Shown here piece after piece: positions 1 to 6,019 of a stretch of DNA of 8,945 nucleotides. Made by a program: the position numbers and the translations under genes. Position 1 is the first letter of the stretch, and each line of letters begins with the position of its first letter. The DNA lies in the NCBI GenBank assembly GCA_007121565.1, contig SKKI01000188.1, positions 1-8,945 of the forward strand, read 5' to 3'. Source of the stretch: Phycisphaerae bacterium. GTDB lineage: Bacteria; Planctomycetota; Phycisphaerae; Sedimentisphaerales; Anaerohalosphaeraceae. Below the pieces are notes generated by a model that saw only the letters and a program-made list of their open reading frames with translations, searched no databases and was not told the origin of the DNA.

Positions 1-179
1 AAACCCTCAAAATCAGCCGCCCGCTGGTCATACGCATCCTTCATCGCACGGGTAGGCGTTTCGGTGTGCAGGGCCGAGACCATCTCGTCGACATCCGACC
101 AGACCTCTGACTGGTCACTGACCGCCGCACCGCAGCGGGCATAGCTTTGCCCTACGGCCCGGCTCTTTCGCCCGCGCAT
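1..179 (-). other. Possible 3' part of an unidentified minus-strand ORF, cut by the window edge
   Basis: Read on the minus strand from an ATG at 179, the frame stays open to the window edge. It gives a charged, protein-like sequence that includes the stretches SDQSEVWSDVDEMV and TRAMKDAYDQRAADF. I do not recognise the family. The frame is also open further upstream, but there it runs antisense to the transposase remnant, so the true start is unclear and no convincing ribosome-binding site is visible. The plus strand is also open in frame 1 over 1-143, so the coding status is uncertain. The junction with the transposase fragment near 186 suggests that a mobile-element insertion or deletion has rearranged this end. 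Confidence 0.2.
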
Positions 180-404
180 CCGGGGCGGGGCAGCAATGAA
201 AACACCAACGGCCTGCTGTGTCAGTTTTTCCCCAAGGGCATGGATTTCAGCACGGTTGACCAACGCGATCTTGACATTGCGTTGGAGTTGCTTAATAATC
301 GCCCCCGTAAATGTTTGAACTATCGGGCCCCGGCAGATATATTCTGGTGTCAATCTGTCCGCTACGCTTCAGGTTACAATTTAGGGTTCATTAAGCCCAA
401 ATAA
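147..404 (+). pseudogene. IS30-family transposase, C-terminal remnant
   Basis: The recognisable part spans 186-347 and encodes RGSNENTNGLLCQFFPKG, then LNNRPRKCLNYRAPADIFW. This is the hallmark C-terminal catalytic block of IS30-family DDE transposases; the Glu in NENTNG is normally the E of the DDE triad. Intact members are roughly 300-400 residues. Here the N-terminal HTH and both catalytic Asp residues are absent, and the 13 residues before RGSNENTNG do not match the family, where an SPWQ-like segment would be expected. After PADIFW the ending (to YNLGFIKPK) also departs from the usual short family tail, so both ends look degraded. No terminal inverted repeat was found on either side. It is best read as a dead fragment left by an old insertion at the downstream end of the neighbouring minus-strand operon. 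Confidence 0.8.
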
Positions 405-504
405 AGCTGACACTGCAGGAGCGCAGACCGTCGATTTGCTCAAAATAAGAGTATGGGAAATTGTCCCCTGGCAGGATAGGGAATCCTACGTCCGCCCCCG
501 TGAT

Positions 505-768
505 TCAAGTAACGAGTTGGACCAGCATGCTGTTCAGTGCATCCTGAAGCCGCTCCAAAAGTCGATCAATATCGAGACCATTGTACTTTTTCAATATTCC
601 TTTGAAAGCAAATGTCCTGTCTTCAAACTCGTGGATGCAGGGAATCGTGGAGTTGACTCCTTCACTTTCGATTTCGATGACATCTTTTCGTTTTTTGATA
701 AAATCGATCAATCGCATCCATCATTTAATAGAAATATGGCAATGGCGACAGCAGTTATCCATAGCCAT
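505..768 (-). pseudogene. Small Cys/His protein with an in-frame TGA after codon 15
   Basis: An ATG at 768 has a good ribosome-binding site (AAGAGG, ending about 6 bases upstream). It opens a frame encoding MAMDNCCRHCHISIK, followed by TGA at 723-721. The same frame then runs on without interruption as WMRLIDFIKKRKDVIEIESE and onward, with IPCIHEFEDRTF in the middle and an amphipathic end (GLDIDRLLERLQDALNSMLV), stopping at 505. Reading through, the product would be 87 residues with a CC-x2-C-H motif near the N-terminus, which suggests metal binding. I do not recognise the family. Three readings are possible. The first is a nonsense mutation in an 87-residue protein. The second is two cistrons, a 15-residue peptide and a 70-residue protein starting at ATG 717, coupled by stop and restart. 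The third is recoding of TGA. No clear SECIS-like hairpin follows the TGA, and the upstream metallo-hydrolase gene ends in a TGA used as an ordinary stop. It is the last gene of the operon and AT-richer than its neighbours. Confidence 0.5.
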
Positions 769-780
769 TTTTGACCTCTT

Positions 781-820
781 GCGGTCTGTGTGATATTCGA
801 GGCTCGAATAATCAGACCGC
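781..820 (-). promoter_or_regulatory. Long hairpin directly upstream of the small gene's ribosome site
   Basis: GCGGTCTG (781-788) pairs perfectly with CAGACCGC (813-820). Inside, TATTCGA (794-800) pairs with TCGAATA (804-810) around a 3-base loop, giving 8 bp, a small internal loop, then 7 bp. It lies in the 120-base gap between the metallo-hydrolase stop (889) and the small gene start (768). In the minus-strand transcript the hairpin is followed at once by the AAGAGGTC ribosome-binding sequence, with no U-run, so it is not a standard terminator. GACC inside the promoter-distal arm can instead pair with GGTC of the ribosome site (plus 773-776 with 783-786). The two pairings exclude each other. 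Confidence 0.5.
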
Positions 821-888
821 CGGCCTTGTAAAACGTGTTCTTTTTGCGACTACGATTGCATAAAGGTTTCCGACAAAATCCAGTATTT

Positions 889-1728
889 TCATAAACACAA
901 CCGTGAGCCGGTCCCCAATAACAGACAGCGATCGCCAAAGGTTTCTTTGAGCCGCTGCATCGGCTGCGAGCCGGTACAATGCAGCGGCGCGATAGATCGG
1001 ATATCATATCGTTTAAACGCACGAATCGTTTCGTTCAGGCGTTCGGTGTCGGCATGGACCAGATGCATCCCGCCGATGACCGCGTGGAATTTCTGTGTGC
1101 CCGTCCATCGGCTTATCGCATTGAGGGTATTGACCACGCCGGAGTGGGCACAGCCCAGAACCACGACGATGCCTTTTTCGCATTCAAAAAACAGCGACTG
1201 ATCATCGAGCAGTTCATCGGCAATAGTGCAGGCAGAGTCGGTGTAAAACTGTCCGCCAGTGTTTTCGTACGGCGTGGTGCGGGGTACGGGTCCGGTCAGG
1301 ATCATACCGTCATAAATTTCTGTTTTTTGATCCACAAAAACAATGCCCCCGGAAATATCTTTATCAAACACGGCTAATTGTGACTGACGACTCATCCCAA
1401 TGGGCCGGCACTGTCCGTTTTTGAAACTGTATTTGGAATGCATTGCCTTAAGGTGCAGGTAAAGTGTCGCATGTGGCGCCAGGGCCAAGGTGTTTGCCAA
1501 GCCGCCGGTATGGTCATGATGGCCGTGACTTAAGGCCACCGCATCGGTTCGGGTCAAGTCAATCCCGAGCGCTTCGGCGTTATCAAACAGTACAGCACTT
1601 CGGCCGGTATCCCACAAAATATGCTTATCGCCGGCCTCAATCCACAGCGACAGGCCGTGCTCGGCCAAGAGCGAGGGCGTTGCGGCTGTATTATTCACCA
1701 AAACCGTGATGCGCACCGGCCTATTCAT
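889..1728 (-). CDS. Metallo-beta-lactamase-fold hydrolase, COG1237-like
   Basis: The product is 279 residues, a normal length for the group. The metal-binding signature ALSHGHHDHTGG carries His68, His70, Asp72 and His73. Further expected metal or active-site residues lie in VLGCAHSGVVN (His195), IGGMHL (His222) and APLHCTG (His250). The pattern of HxHxDH with GCAHSG and GGMHL fits the COG1237 branch, which includes archaeal and bacterial proteins annotated as dihydropterin-related phosphate synthases. Substrate prediction across this branch is unreliable. I chose ATG 1728 because GGTGAG lies about 6 bases upstream; an ATG at 1743 would add five residues but has no ribosome site. The start overlaps the thioesterase stop by 8 bases (1721-1728), pointing to translational coupling. 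In anaerobic NifX/Mrp-type clusters such proteins recur as neighbours without an established role. No signal peptide is visible, so it is probably cytoplasmic. Confidence 0.85.
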   Translation of the reverse strand: MNRPVRITVLVNNTAATPSLLAEHGLSLWIEAGDKHILWDTGRSAVLFDNAEALGIDLTRTDAVALSHGHHDHTGGLANTLALAPHATLYLHLKAMHSKYSFKNGQCRPIGMSRQSQLAVFDKDISGGIVFVDQKTEIYDGMILTGPVPRTTPYENTGGQFYTDSACTIADELLDDQSLFFECEKGIVVVLGCAHSGVVNTLNAISRWTGTQKFHAVIGGMHLVHADTERLNETIRAFKRYDIRSIAPLHCTGSQPMQRLKETFGDRCLLLGTGSRLCL

Positions 1729-1738
1729 CGTTTTGCTC
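1710..1738. repeat. Copy 1 of a 29-bp near-exact direct repeat
   Basis: This stretch covers the thioesterase stop and the metallo-hydrolase start codon. It matches 8387-8415, upstream of the regulator gene, at 27 of 29 positions (differences at 1713/8390 and 1719/8396), including 19 identical bases from 1720 to 1738. Similarity stops abruptly on the 1739 side. Here it is functional gene sequence; the other copy is not in an evident gene. Confidence 0.75.
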
Positions 1739-2182
1739 ACCATCCGAATTCAGCCGAGGCTGGTGAAAAAACTTCCCTTTGGCGGTTGCCTTGACCTGCC
1801 CGTCCTGGACGATCCTGGCTGTGAGCAGATACAACGGTTCGGCAATCCGCTCCAGCCGTGCCTGGACACTCGCGGCTCTGCCGATCAGCACCGGATGACG
1901 AAACCGCGTGGTGATTTCTACCGTCACCGCTATCAGCCCAAGAGCGAACAGACAATTGCCCATCGCGCCGTCCAGAATGGTCGAGATGATCCCACCGTGC
2001 AGCATACCCGGATAGCCTTCGAACGCCTCATCGCATTCAAAACGGGCATGGACGCCGTCATCATTAACCGCGAAAGCAAGCTGCAGCCCTTTTTTATTCA
2101 GCAGGCTGCACGCAACGCAGTTTGGGTGCGCTTTTTGGCGAATATCGCAGCACTGCTGGTTGTCAATGGTGATCATTGTCAT
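1721..2182 (-). CDS. PaaI-family (4HBT, hotdog-fold) thioesterase
   Basis: The 153-residue product has the hotdog thioesterase signature YPGMLHGGIISTILDGAMGN (about residues 57-76), with the HGG turn and an Asp at the usual catalytic or binding place. A typical strand pattern follows: TVEITTRFRHPVLIGRAASV, then LLTARIVQDGQVKATAKGKF. The family cleaves acyl-CoA thioesters, often as dimers or tetramers in the cytoplasm; the substrate here is unknown. An N-terminal extension carries C11, C12 and HPNCVAC (C22, C25), a Cys cluster often seen in this subgroup and possibly metal-binding. Start: ATG 2182 has GGAG only 4 bases upstream, while ATG 2176 is an alternative with longer spacing. The gene begins 11 bases after the stop of the NifX-like 3 gene, and its 3' end overlaps the metallo-hydrolase start. 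Why a thioesterase sits in a metal-cluster operon is not evident. Confidence 0.85.
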   Translation of the reverse strand: MTMITIDNQQCCDIRQKAHPNCVACSLLNKKGLQLAFAVNDDGVHARFECDEAFEGYPGMLHGGIISTILDGAMGNCLFALGLIAVTVEITTRFRHPVLIGRAASVQARLERIAEPLYLLTARIVQDGQVKATAKGKFFHQPRLNSDGEQNDE

Positions 2183-2193
2183 CGGTCTCCGAT

Positions 2194-2526
2194 TTAATGA
2201 TCGCAGGCATTGGCGCCGGTTAGAAGTGTTTGGTTCAGATAAGCCGTCACAAGATGTTCGGGCGTATCCGCCGGTGCGCCAACGACAACTTCAATATTAG
2301 TTCGAACAAACAACTGCTGGGCACGCTGCCCCATTCCACCGGCCAGAATCACATTGACCCCCTGTTCGTGCAGCCACTTGGGCAGCACGCCCGGCTCATG
2401 CGGCGGCGGGGGTATATCCTTACGGCTGACGACCGCGCCATTGTCGGTATCAATCACGGCAAACAAATCGCAATGACCAAAATGCAGACAGAGTTTCCCA
2501 TCATACAAGGGAATTGCAAATCGCAT
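2194..2526 (-). CDS. NifX/NifB-type (MTH1175-like) cluster-binding protein 3
   Basis: The 110-residue product begins MRFAIPLYDGKLCLHFGHCD and contains PHEPGVLPKWLHEQGVNVIL, AGGMGQRAQQLF and a C-terminal NACDH. This is the small RNase H-like 'dinitrogenase iron-molybdenum cofactor biosynthesis' domain. The HFGHC segment (residues 15-19) and the GGMGxRA loop are characteristic of the MTH1175-like branch found beside Mrp/MinD-type Fe-S ATPases. Relatives bind or carry Fe-Mo-type or Mo-Cu clusters, but the cofactor here cannot be told from sequence. ATG 2526 is preferred over the longer frame opening upstream: AAAGGA lies about 9 bases before it and the family domain begins exactly there. It lies 48 bases downstream of Fe-S ATPase 2 and 11 bases before the thioesterase gene, within the operon. 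Confidence 0.88.
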   Translation of the reverse strand: MRFAIPLYDGKLCLHFGHCDLFAVIDTDNGAVVSRKDIPPPPHEPGVLPKWLHEQGVNVILAGGMGQRAQQLFVRTNIEVVVGAPADTPEHLVTAYLNQTLLTGANACDH

Positions 2527-2574
2527 TGTTAAGTTTCCTTTCGAATTGGTTCTCGTTGTCATTTTATGTTCTAT

Positions 2575-3468
2575 TCAGCCTGCGGCGTAGACGATCTGCC
2601 GCCAAAGGGTTTTTATCTGTTCGGCAATCTCCCCGCCGGTGTACTCCATCAGGGTCGCTTTCATAACCTGGGCCTTGGTGAAGGCGTCGTCATAAGGCAG
2701 TTGGCCGATGACAGTCAAGTCCTGTTTTTCGGCGTCGTGGATAATTTGATCGCTCATCTGCGGGTTGATATCCGCCTTGTTGATGCAGACCAGTGTCTTG
2801 ATGCCGAAGTTTCGGGTCAACTGCCCGACACGCTCCAGATCGTGCAGCCCCGACAGGGTCGGCTCGGTAACAATCAGCACCACATCGGCCCCGGTAATGG
2901 AGGCAATCACCGGACAGCCGATGCCCGGCGAGCCGTCCACAATCAAAAGGTGTTTATGCTGTTCTTCGGCGATGCGTTTGGCTTCTTTTCGAATCAGTGT
3001 AACCAGCTTGCCGCTGTTTTCCTGAGCGATGCCCAGCCGGGCGTGAACCATCGACCCGAACCGCGTCTCGGAGACAAACCACTGCCCGTTGATCGCCGGT
3101 TCAAAGGTTATCGCTTCAGCAGGGCAAAACTCCACGCAGACCTTGCATCCTTCGCAGGCAATCGGATCGATACAATAGGTCTTGCCGACAACGTCATTGC
3201 CCGGCCCGTCGAGCGAAATCGCATCAAATCGGCACAGTGTCACGCATTTTCCGCAGCCGACGCACGTATGCGGGTCAATGGCAGCCAGCCGGCCGCCGGA
3301 AAAATCGGATTTTCGAAGAACCCTTGGATTCATCAACAGATGCAAATCTGCCGCGTCCACGTCGCAATCGGCCAACACAGCATCTTGTGCCAGCGACGCA
3401 AACGCCGCGGCCAGACTGGTCTTTCCTGTGCCGCCTTTGCCGCTGATAATGACTACTTCTTTTGTCAT
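2575..3468 (-). CDS. MinD/Mrp-type P-loop ATPase with 2x[4Fe-4S] ferredoxin insert (Fe-S ATPase 2)
   Basis: The 297-residue product has a deviant Walker A, SGKGGTGKTS (residues 9-18), with the signature Lys11 of the MinD/ParA class. A ferredoxin-like insert follows with two Cys sets: C69-C72-C75-C79 (CVGCGKCVTLC) and C105-C108-C111-C115-P (CEGCKVCVEFCP). The second ATPase part carries the switch motif IVDGSPGIGCPV (Asp178), then VTEPTLSGLHDLER and a nucleotide-base motif CINKADIN. Homologues beside NifX-like proteins, including those in Desulfovibrio orp loci, are thought to assemble or move metal-sulfur clusters with ATP in the cytoplasm. ATG 3468 overlaps the stop of ATPase 1 as ATGA, and AAAGG lies 8 bases upstream, so translation is coupled. 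This start removes eight residues from the longest open frame. The two ATPases are clearly paralogous and may form a heterodimer. Confidence 0.92.
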   Translation of the reverse strand: MTKEVVIISGKGGTGKTSLAAAFASLAQDAVLADCDVDAADLHLLMNPRVLRKSDFSGGRLAAIDPHTCVGCGKCVTLCRFDAISLDGPGNDVVGKTYCIDPIACEGCKVCVEFCPAEAITFEPAINGQWFVSETRFGSMVHARLGIAQENSGKLVTLIRKEAKRIAEEQHKHLLIVDGSPGIGCPVIASITGADVVLIVTEPTLSGLHDLERVGQLTRNFGIKTLVCINKADINPQMSDQIIHDAEKQDLTVIGQLPYDDAFTKAQVMKATLMEYTGGEIAEQIKTLWRQIVYAAG

Positions 3469-4325
3469 CGACAAACCTTTTTTCTGGTGCACTGAATCAT
3501 GTCGTCGAAGAGTTCCAAAAACAACGACCGATACTTGGGCATTGCTTGAACCATCATTTCGCCGCGCGAATACGCCTCGGCGATCTGACGGTCATTAGGG
3601 ATTTCCAGCAGTACAGAAATACCTTCATTCCGGCAGTACTTTACCACGCTGTCATCGCCGATATCGCAGCGGTTGACGGCAACGGCAAACGGAATACCCA
3701 ACTGCCGCACCATCCCGACGGCCAGTTCAAGATCGTTAAGGCCGAACGGCGTCGGCTCGGTCACCAGCAGCACAAAATCGCAATCCCGTATCGCCTCAAT
3801 CACCGGACACGACGTGCCGGGCGGGGCGTCGAGAATCACAATTCCGCGATCGCCCATGCCCTTCTTCAGGTGCCGGATGACCGCCGGGCTTTGTATGGCG
3901 CCGATGTTCAATAAACCCTGCCCGGTGGCAATGCCGCTGGAGCCGCCGTATCGCGCCACGCCGATTTTGCGGGGAACCTCTCGAATCGCCCCGGCCGGAC
4001 AAATAGCCATGCACCCGCCGCACGAATGACACAACTGCTCAAATACCAGCGCCTTGCCCTTGACGGTTACAATCGCGCTGAACTGACACAACTGTCCGCA
4101 CTTGCCGCAGCCGGTGCATGTGTCCAAATCCACCCGCGGCACGCCGACGGTTACATCGTCGGTCCTGTCCCATCGGGATTTTAGAAAGATATGGCCGTTC
4201 GGCTCTTCGACATCGCAGTCCAGATACTGCACGCGCCGGCCATCGTGGGCCAGGGCCGCAGCCAGATTGGTCGAGAGCGTCGTCTTTCCCGTGCCGCCTT
4301 TTCCGCTTGCTATGGCTATTTTCAT
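3465..4325 (-). CDS. MinD/Mrp-type P-loop ATPase with 2x[4Fe-4S] ferredoxin insert (Fe-S ATPase 1)
   Basis: The 286-residue paralogue of the next gene starts MKIAIASGKGGTGKTT, with deviant Walker A Lys9 and Lys14. The ferredoxin insert has C70-C73-C76-C80 (CTGCGKCGQLC) and C99-C102-C105-C109-P (CHSCGGCMAICP), enough for two 4Fe-4S clusters. The switch motif is ILDAPPGTSCPV (Asp166), followed by VTEPTPFGLNDLE and the base-recognition AVNRCDIG. ATPase 1 has DAPPG where ATPase 2 has DGSPG, so their switch loops differ. The likely role is ATP-driven assembly or transfer of a cluster to the NifX-like proteins encoded around it. The start is uncertain: ATG 4325 fits the family N-terminus, while ATG 4334 or TTG 4349 would add residues, and none has a strong ribosome site. 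A hairpin lies just upstream (4351-4389). The stop overlaps the next start by four bases. Confidence 0.92.
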   Translation of the reverse strand: MKIAIASGKGGTGKTTLSTNLAAALAHDGRRVQYLDCDVEEPNGHIFLKSRWDRTDDVTVGVPRVDLDTCTGCGKCGQLCQFSAIVTVKGKALVFEQLCHSCGGCMAICPAGAIREVPRKIGVARYGGSSGIATGQGLLNIGAIQSPAVIRHLKKGMGDRGIVILDAPPGTSCPVIEAIRDCDFVLLVTEPTPFGLNDLELAVGMVRQLGIPFAVAVNRCDIGDDSVVKYCRNEGISVLLEIPNDRQIAEAYSRGEMMVQAMPKYRSLFLELFDDMIQCTRKKVCR

Positions 4326-4350
4326 CGGTGCCATAAAATTCTTTGTCAAT

Positions 4351-4389
4351 CAAAGCACAAGAGCGCATCAGGCTGCGCCCTGTGCTTTG
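4351..4389 (-). promoter_or_regulatory. Strong intercistronic hairpin before Fe-S ATPase 1
   Basis: CAAAGCACA (4351-4359) pairs with TGTGCTTTG (4381-4389), 9 bp. After a 3/2 internal loop, GCGCA (4363-4367) pairs with TGCGC (4374-4378) around a 6-base loop. On the transcribed minus strand it is followed by ATTGACAAAG, not a U-run, so a simple intrinsic terminator is unlikely. It sits between the DUF5320 stop and the ATPase 1 start, about 20 bases before the AUG. Candidate roles are mRNA processing or stability, partial termination, or control of ATPase 1 translation, which has no clear ribosome site. Confidence 0.5.
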
Positions 4390-4409
4390 ACGGTATTAAA
4401 AAGACGCGG

Positions 4410-4739
4410 TCACTTGCTCTGGATTTCCTGAATGCGCCGATTGATCTGCTCGAGGCTGTCGTGCATAAATTCGGCTTGCTGCTTTAACGCCTCAAGCTCA
4501 GATTCCGCAGACGGCGCCGGCGAGGGCGCCGCGCCGAAACCGCCGCTGGCCCAGCCGGGAAGACCGGTAGCGTAAAACTGATGTCGCCAGCCCCGGCCGC
4601 CGCGACCGCGACCCCAACCGCGAAAACCGCCGCCAACCGGGGTCATATATCCCGGCACGCCATAACCGGCACAATAACCGGCCGCTCGGCCTGTCATCGG
4701 TCCCATTCCCACAGGACCAGTTCTGTCTCCACCAGGCAT
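4410..4739 (-). CDS. DUF5320-family Gly-rich small protein
   Basis: The 109-residue product opens with MPGGDRTGPVGMGPMTGRAA, the hallmark N-terminus of DUF5320 proteins, which commonly sit beside NifX-like proteins and Fe-S ATPases in anaerobes. A middle Gly/Arg/Trp-rich stretch (FRGWGRGRGGRGWRHQF, about residues 39-55) is followed by a Pro/Ala linker. The C-terminal helix (SELEALKQQAEFMHDSLEQI, continuing NRRIQEIQSK) has heptad-like hydrophobic spacing and is probably a short coiled coil for self- or partner-binding. There is no enzyme motif, one Cys (in GYCAGYG) and no membrane segment. The function is unknown; a scaffold or adaptor role is inference. AAGGA lies 8 bases before ATG 4739. The gene lies 35 bases downstream of the AhpD-like gene. 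Confidence 0.85.
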   Translation of the reverse strand: MPGGDRTGPVGMGPMTGRAAGYCAGYGVPGYMTPVGGGFRGWGRGRGGRGWRHQFYATGLPGWASGGFGAAPSPAPSAESELEALKQQAEFMHDSLEQINRRIQEIQSK

Positions 4740-4774
4740 AATCGTATCCTTTCAAAAAAGAGTGAATAATCGAA

Positions 4775-5110
4775 TTACTGCTCCAATTCATCCAGTGCTT
4801 CCAGCACCATCGGCACGTGCGTATAGGCCGGGCCGCCGCCCATCATCACCGCCACGCCGGCGGCTTCAATAATCTGTTCGCGCGTAGCCCCGGCGGCCAG
4901 GCATTTTTGCACATGCAGCCGAATACAGGGAACACATTGAACAGCCAGGCCGATACCCAGGGCAATCAGCTCTTTTTCCCGTACGGAAAGACTGCCCTGG
5001 CCCATCGTCTTGGCAAACAGCCCGCCGAATCCGCTGACGGTCGAAGAGGCGTGCGATTTCATTTTTTCGAGATCGTTTGAAAACTTTTTCAAAAATTCTT
5101 TTGTGCTCAT
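4775..5110 (-). CDS. AhpD-like carboxymuconolactone decarboxylase-family protein
   Basis: The 111-residue, all-helical product has the motif CVPCIRLHV (Cys59, Cys62, His66). This CxxCxxxH active site is shared by AhpD-type peroxidase partners and redox members of the CMD family. ELIALGIGLAVQ before it and AAGATREQIIEAAGVAVMMG after it are typical family helices. True gamma-carboxymuconolactone decarboxylases lack the redox Cys pair, so a thiol-disulfide redox role is more likely than aromatic catabolism. The physiological substrate is not evident; in this operon it could keep a cluster or its thiols reduced, which is inference. ATG 5110 overlaps the DUF89 stop as ATGA and has GGAG 6 bases upstream, so translation is coupled to DUF89. 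Confidence 0.9.
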   Translation of the reverse strand: MSTKEFLKKFSNDLEKMKSHASSTVSGFGGLFAKTMGQGSLSVREKELIALGIGLAVQCVPCIRLHVQKCLAAGATREQIIEAAGVAVMMGGGPAYTHVPMVLEALDELEQ

Positions 5111-6000
5111 AAATTCTCCGTAACGCTAAATTGCTTATCTGTCAAAACATCGCTCTTGTGAAACATCATTTGCCCGATATCACGCTCAAGGTGATCGGCA
5201 ATGACCGGACATTTAACCTGTAACAAAAAATAAATCGGCTTATCCGCATCGCTTAAGGTTTCATAGTTGCCCTGTCCTTTGGCAATAATCAAGTCGGCAT
5301 TTTCAAAAATGTACCGAAAGTGCTCCGAACAGCTTTTCAGCAGCGTACCCGGGACGTCAGAGCCATTGTCAATCACCTCAACCAAAGAGGGTAAACCCAC
5401 CGCATCGGCGTCCGTCATCGTTGCGTCATTAATGATCGGCGATCCTTTCACCGCGACCCTGACTTTTTCTGCCGGCAACTGCTCAATCAGCAACCGGTCA
5501 AAGACGATTTCGCCGGCGTTGTCGGCCAGATACAAAATACGCTCTGCCAATTGAACCGCCTGTCTGAATTCTTCAAGCGCGGCGACGTCAAAATTCGCCG
5601 ACAGACATTCATCGATGGTTTGGTGCAGTTTGGCTGGCTCCATACTGCCAAACACGCCAAAGTCAATAATATTGGCCGCAATTGCCAAACGAACAGCCGT
5701 TTCAAGCGGGTCGTCGGCACAGTTGACCCGCTCGCGCAGTTCAGGATATAACGCAAGCGCCAACTCGTTAAACCGTTGCTTGACTTTCCGATACGGGTCC
5801 GGCTGGCCGGAGAAATCCCGCACCCACCGGTGAATCTGCTGACCGATCAACGGAGGACTTTGCCCCATATCCATCTTACCGGCCAACTCCATTACACGCC
5901 TGACAACCGCTTCGTGTACCGCAGCGTCATCGGTCGTATGGCGGACGGCCTCCAGCGCCTGGCGAATAAAACACGGCATACAATCAATATAGGTTCGCAT
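5107..6000 (-). CDS. DUF89 (ARMT1-like) metal-dependent phosphatase-family protein
   Basis: The 297-residue product starts MRTYIDCMPCFIRQALEAVR; the CMPC pair (Cys7, Cys10) typifies the prokaryotic branch of DUF89. Core motifs are YLADNAGEIVFD (DNAGE at 160-164, the metal- and phosphate-site loop), VAVKGSPIINDATMTDA (about 183-199) and IIAKGQGNYETL (about 238-249). Characterised DUF89 members are divalent-metal-dependent phosphatases that act on phosphometabolites in metabolite damage control. The substrate here is unknown and the Cys pair might bind metal. ATG 6000 is preferred over upstream in-frame ATGs (the longest frame opens at 6051), which would run into the preceding gene; the ribosome site is weak (GGG close to the start). 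The gene follows NifX-like 2 by 19 bases and overlaps the AhpD-like gene by four bases. Confidence 0.9.
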   Translation of the reverse strand: MRTYIDCMPCFIRQALEAVRHTTDDAAVHEAVVRRVMELAGKMDMGQSPPLIGQQIHRWVRDFSGQPDPYRKVKQRFNELALALYPELRERVNCADDPLETAVRLAIAANIIDFGVFGSMEPAKLHQTIDECLSANFDVAALEEFRQAVQLAERILYLADNAGEIVFDRLLIEQLPAEKVRVAVKGSPIINDATMTDADAVGLPSLVEVIDNGSDVPGTLLKSCSEHFRYIFENADLIIAKGQGNYETLSDADKPIYFLLQVKCPVIADHLERDIGQMMFHKSDVLTDKQFSVTENL

Positions 6001-6019
6001 AATCCCGTTCTTAAGTTTC

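Noticed and set aside
721..723. Selenocysteine insertion at the in-frame TGA
   Set aside because: No stable SECIS-like hairpin was found just after the TGA, and TGA serves as an ordinary stop in neighbouring genes. A nonsense change or restart is simpler.
436..774. Plus-strand 112-residue open frame over the small minus-strand gene
   Set aside because: It lies antisense to a frame with a better ribosome site and a more protein-like composition; no recognisable domain.
708..1022. Minus-strand frame running through the metallo-hydrolase 3' end
   Set aside because: It overlaps the clear hydrolase gene in another frame and then crosses the hairpin region; no ribosome site and no family features.
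2566..3495. 309-residue plus-strand frame opposite Fe-S ATPase 2
   Set aside because: A pure antisense shadow: the minus strand encodes a complete ATPase with all motifs, and the plus frame has none.
4351..4389. Rho-independent terminator dividing the operon
   Set aside because: The hairpin is strong, but on the transcribed strand it is not followed by a run of U.
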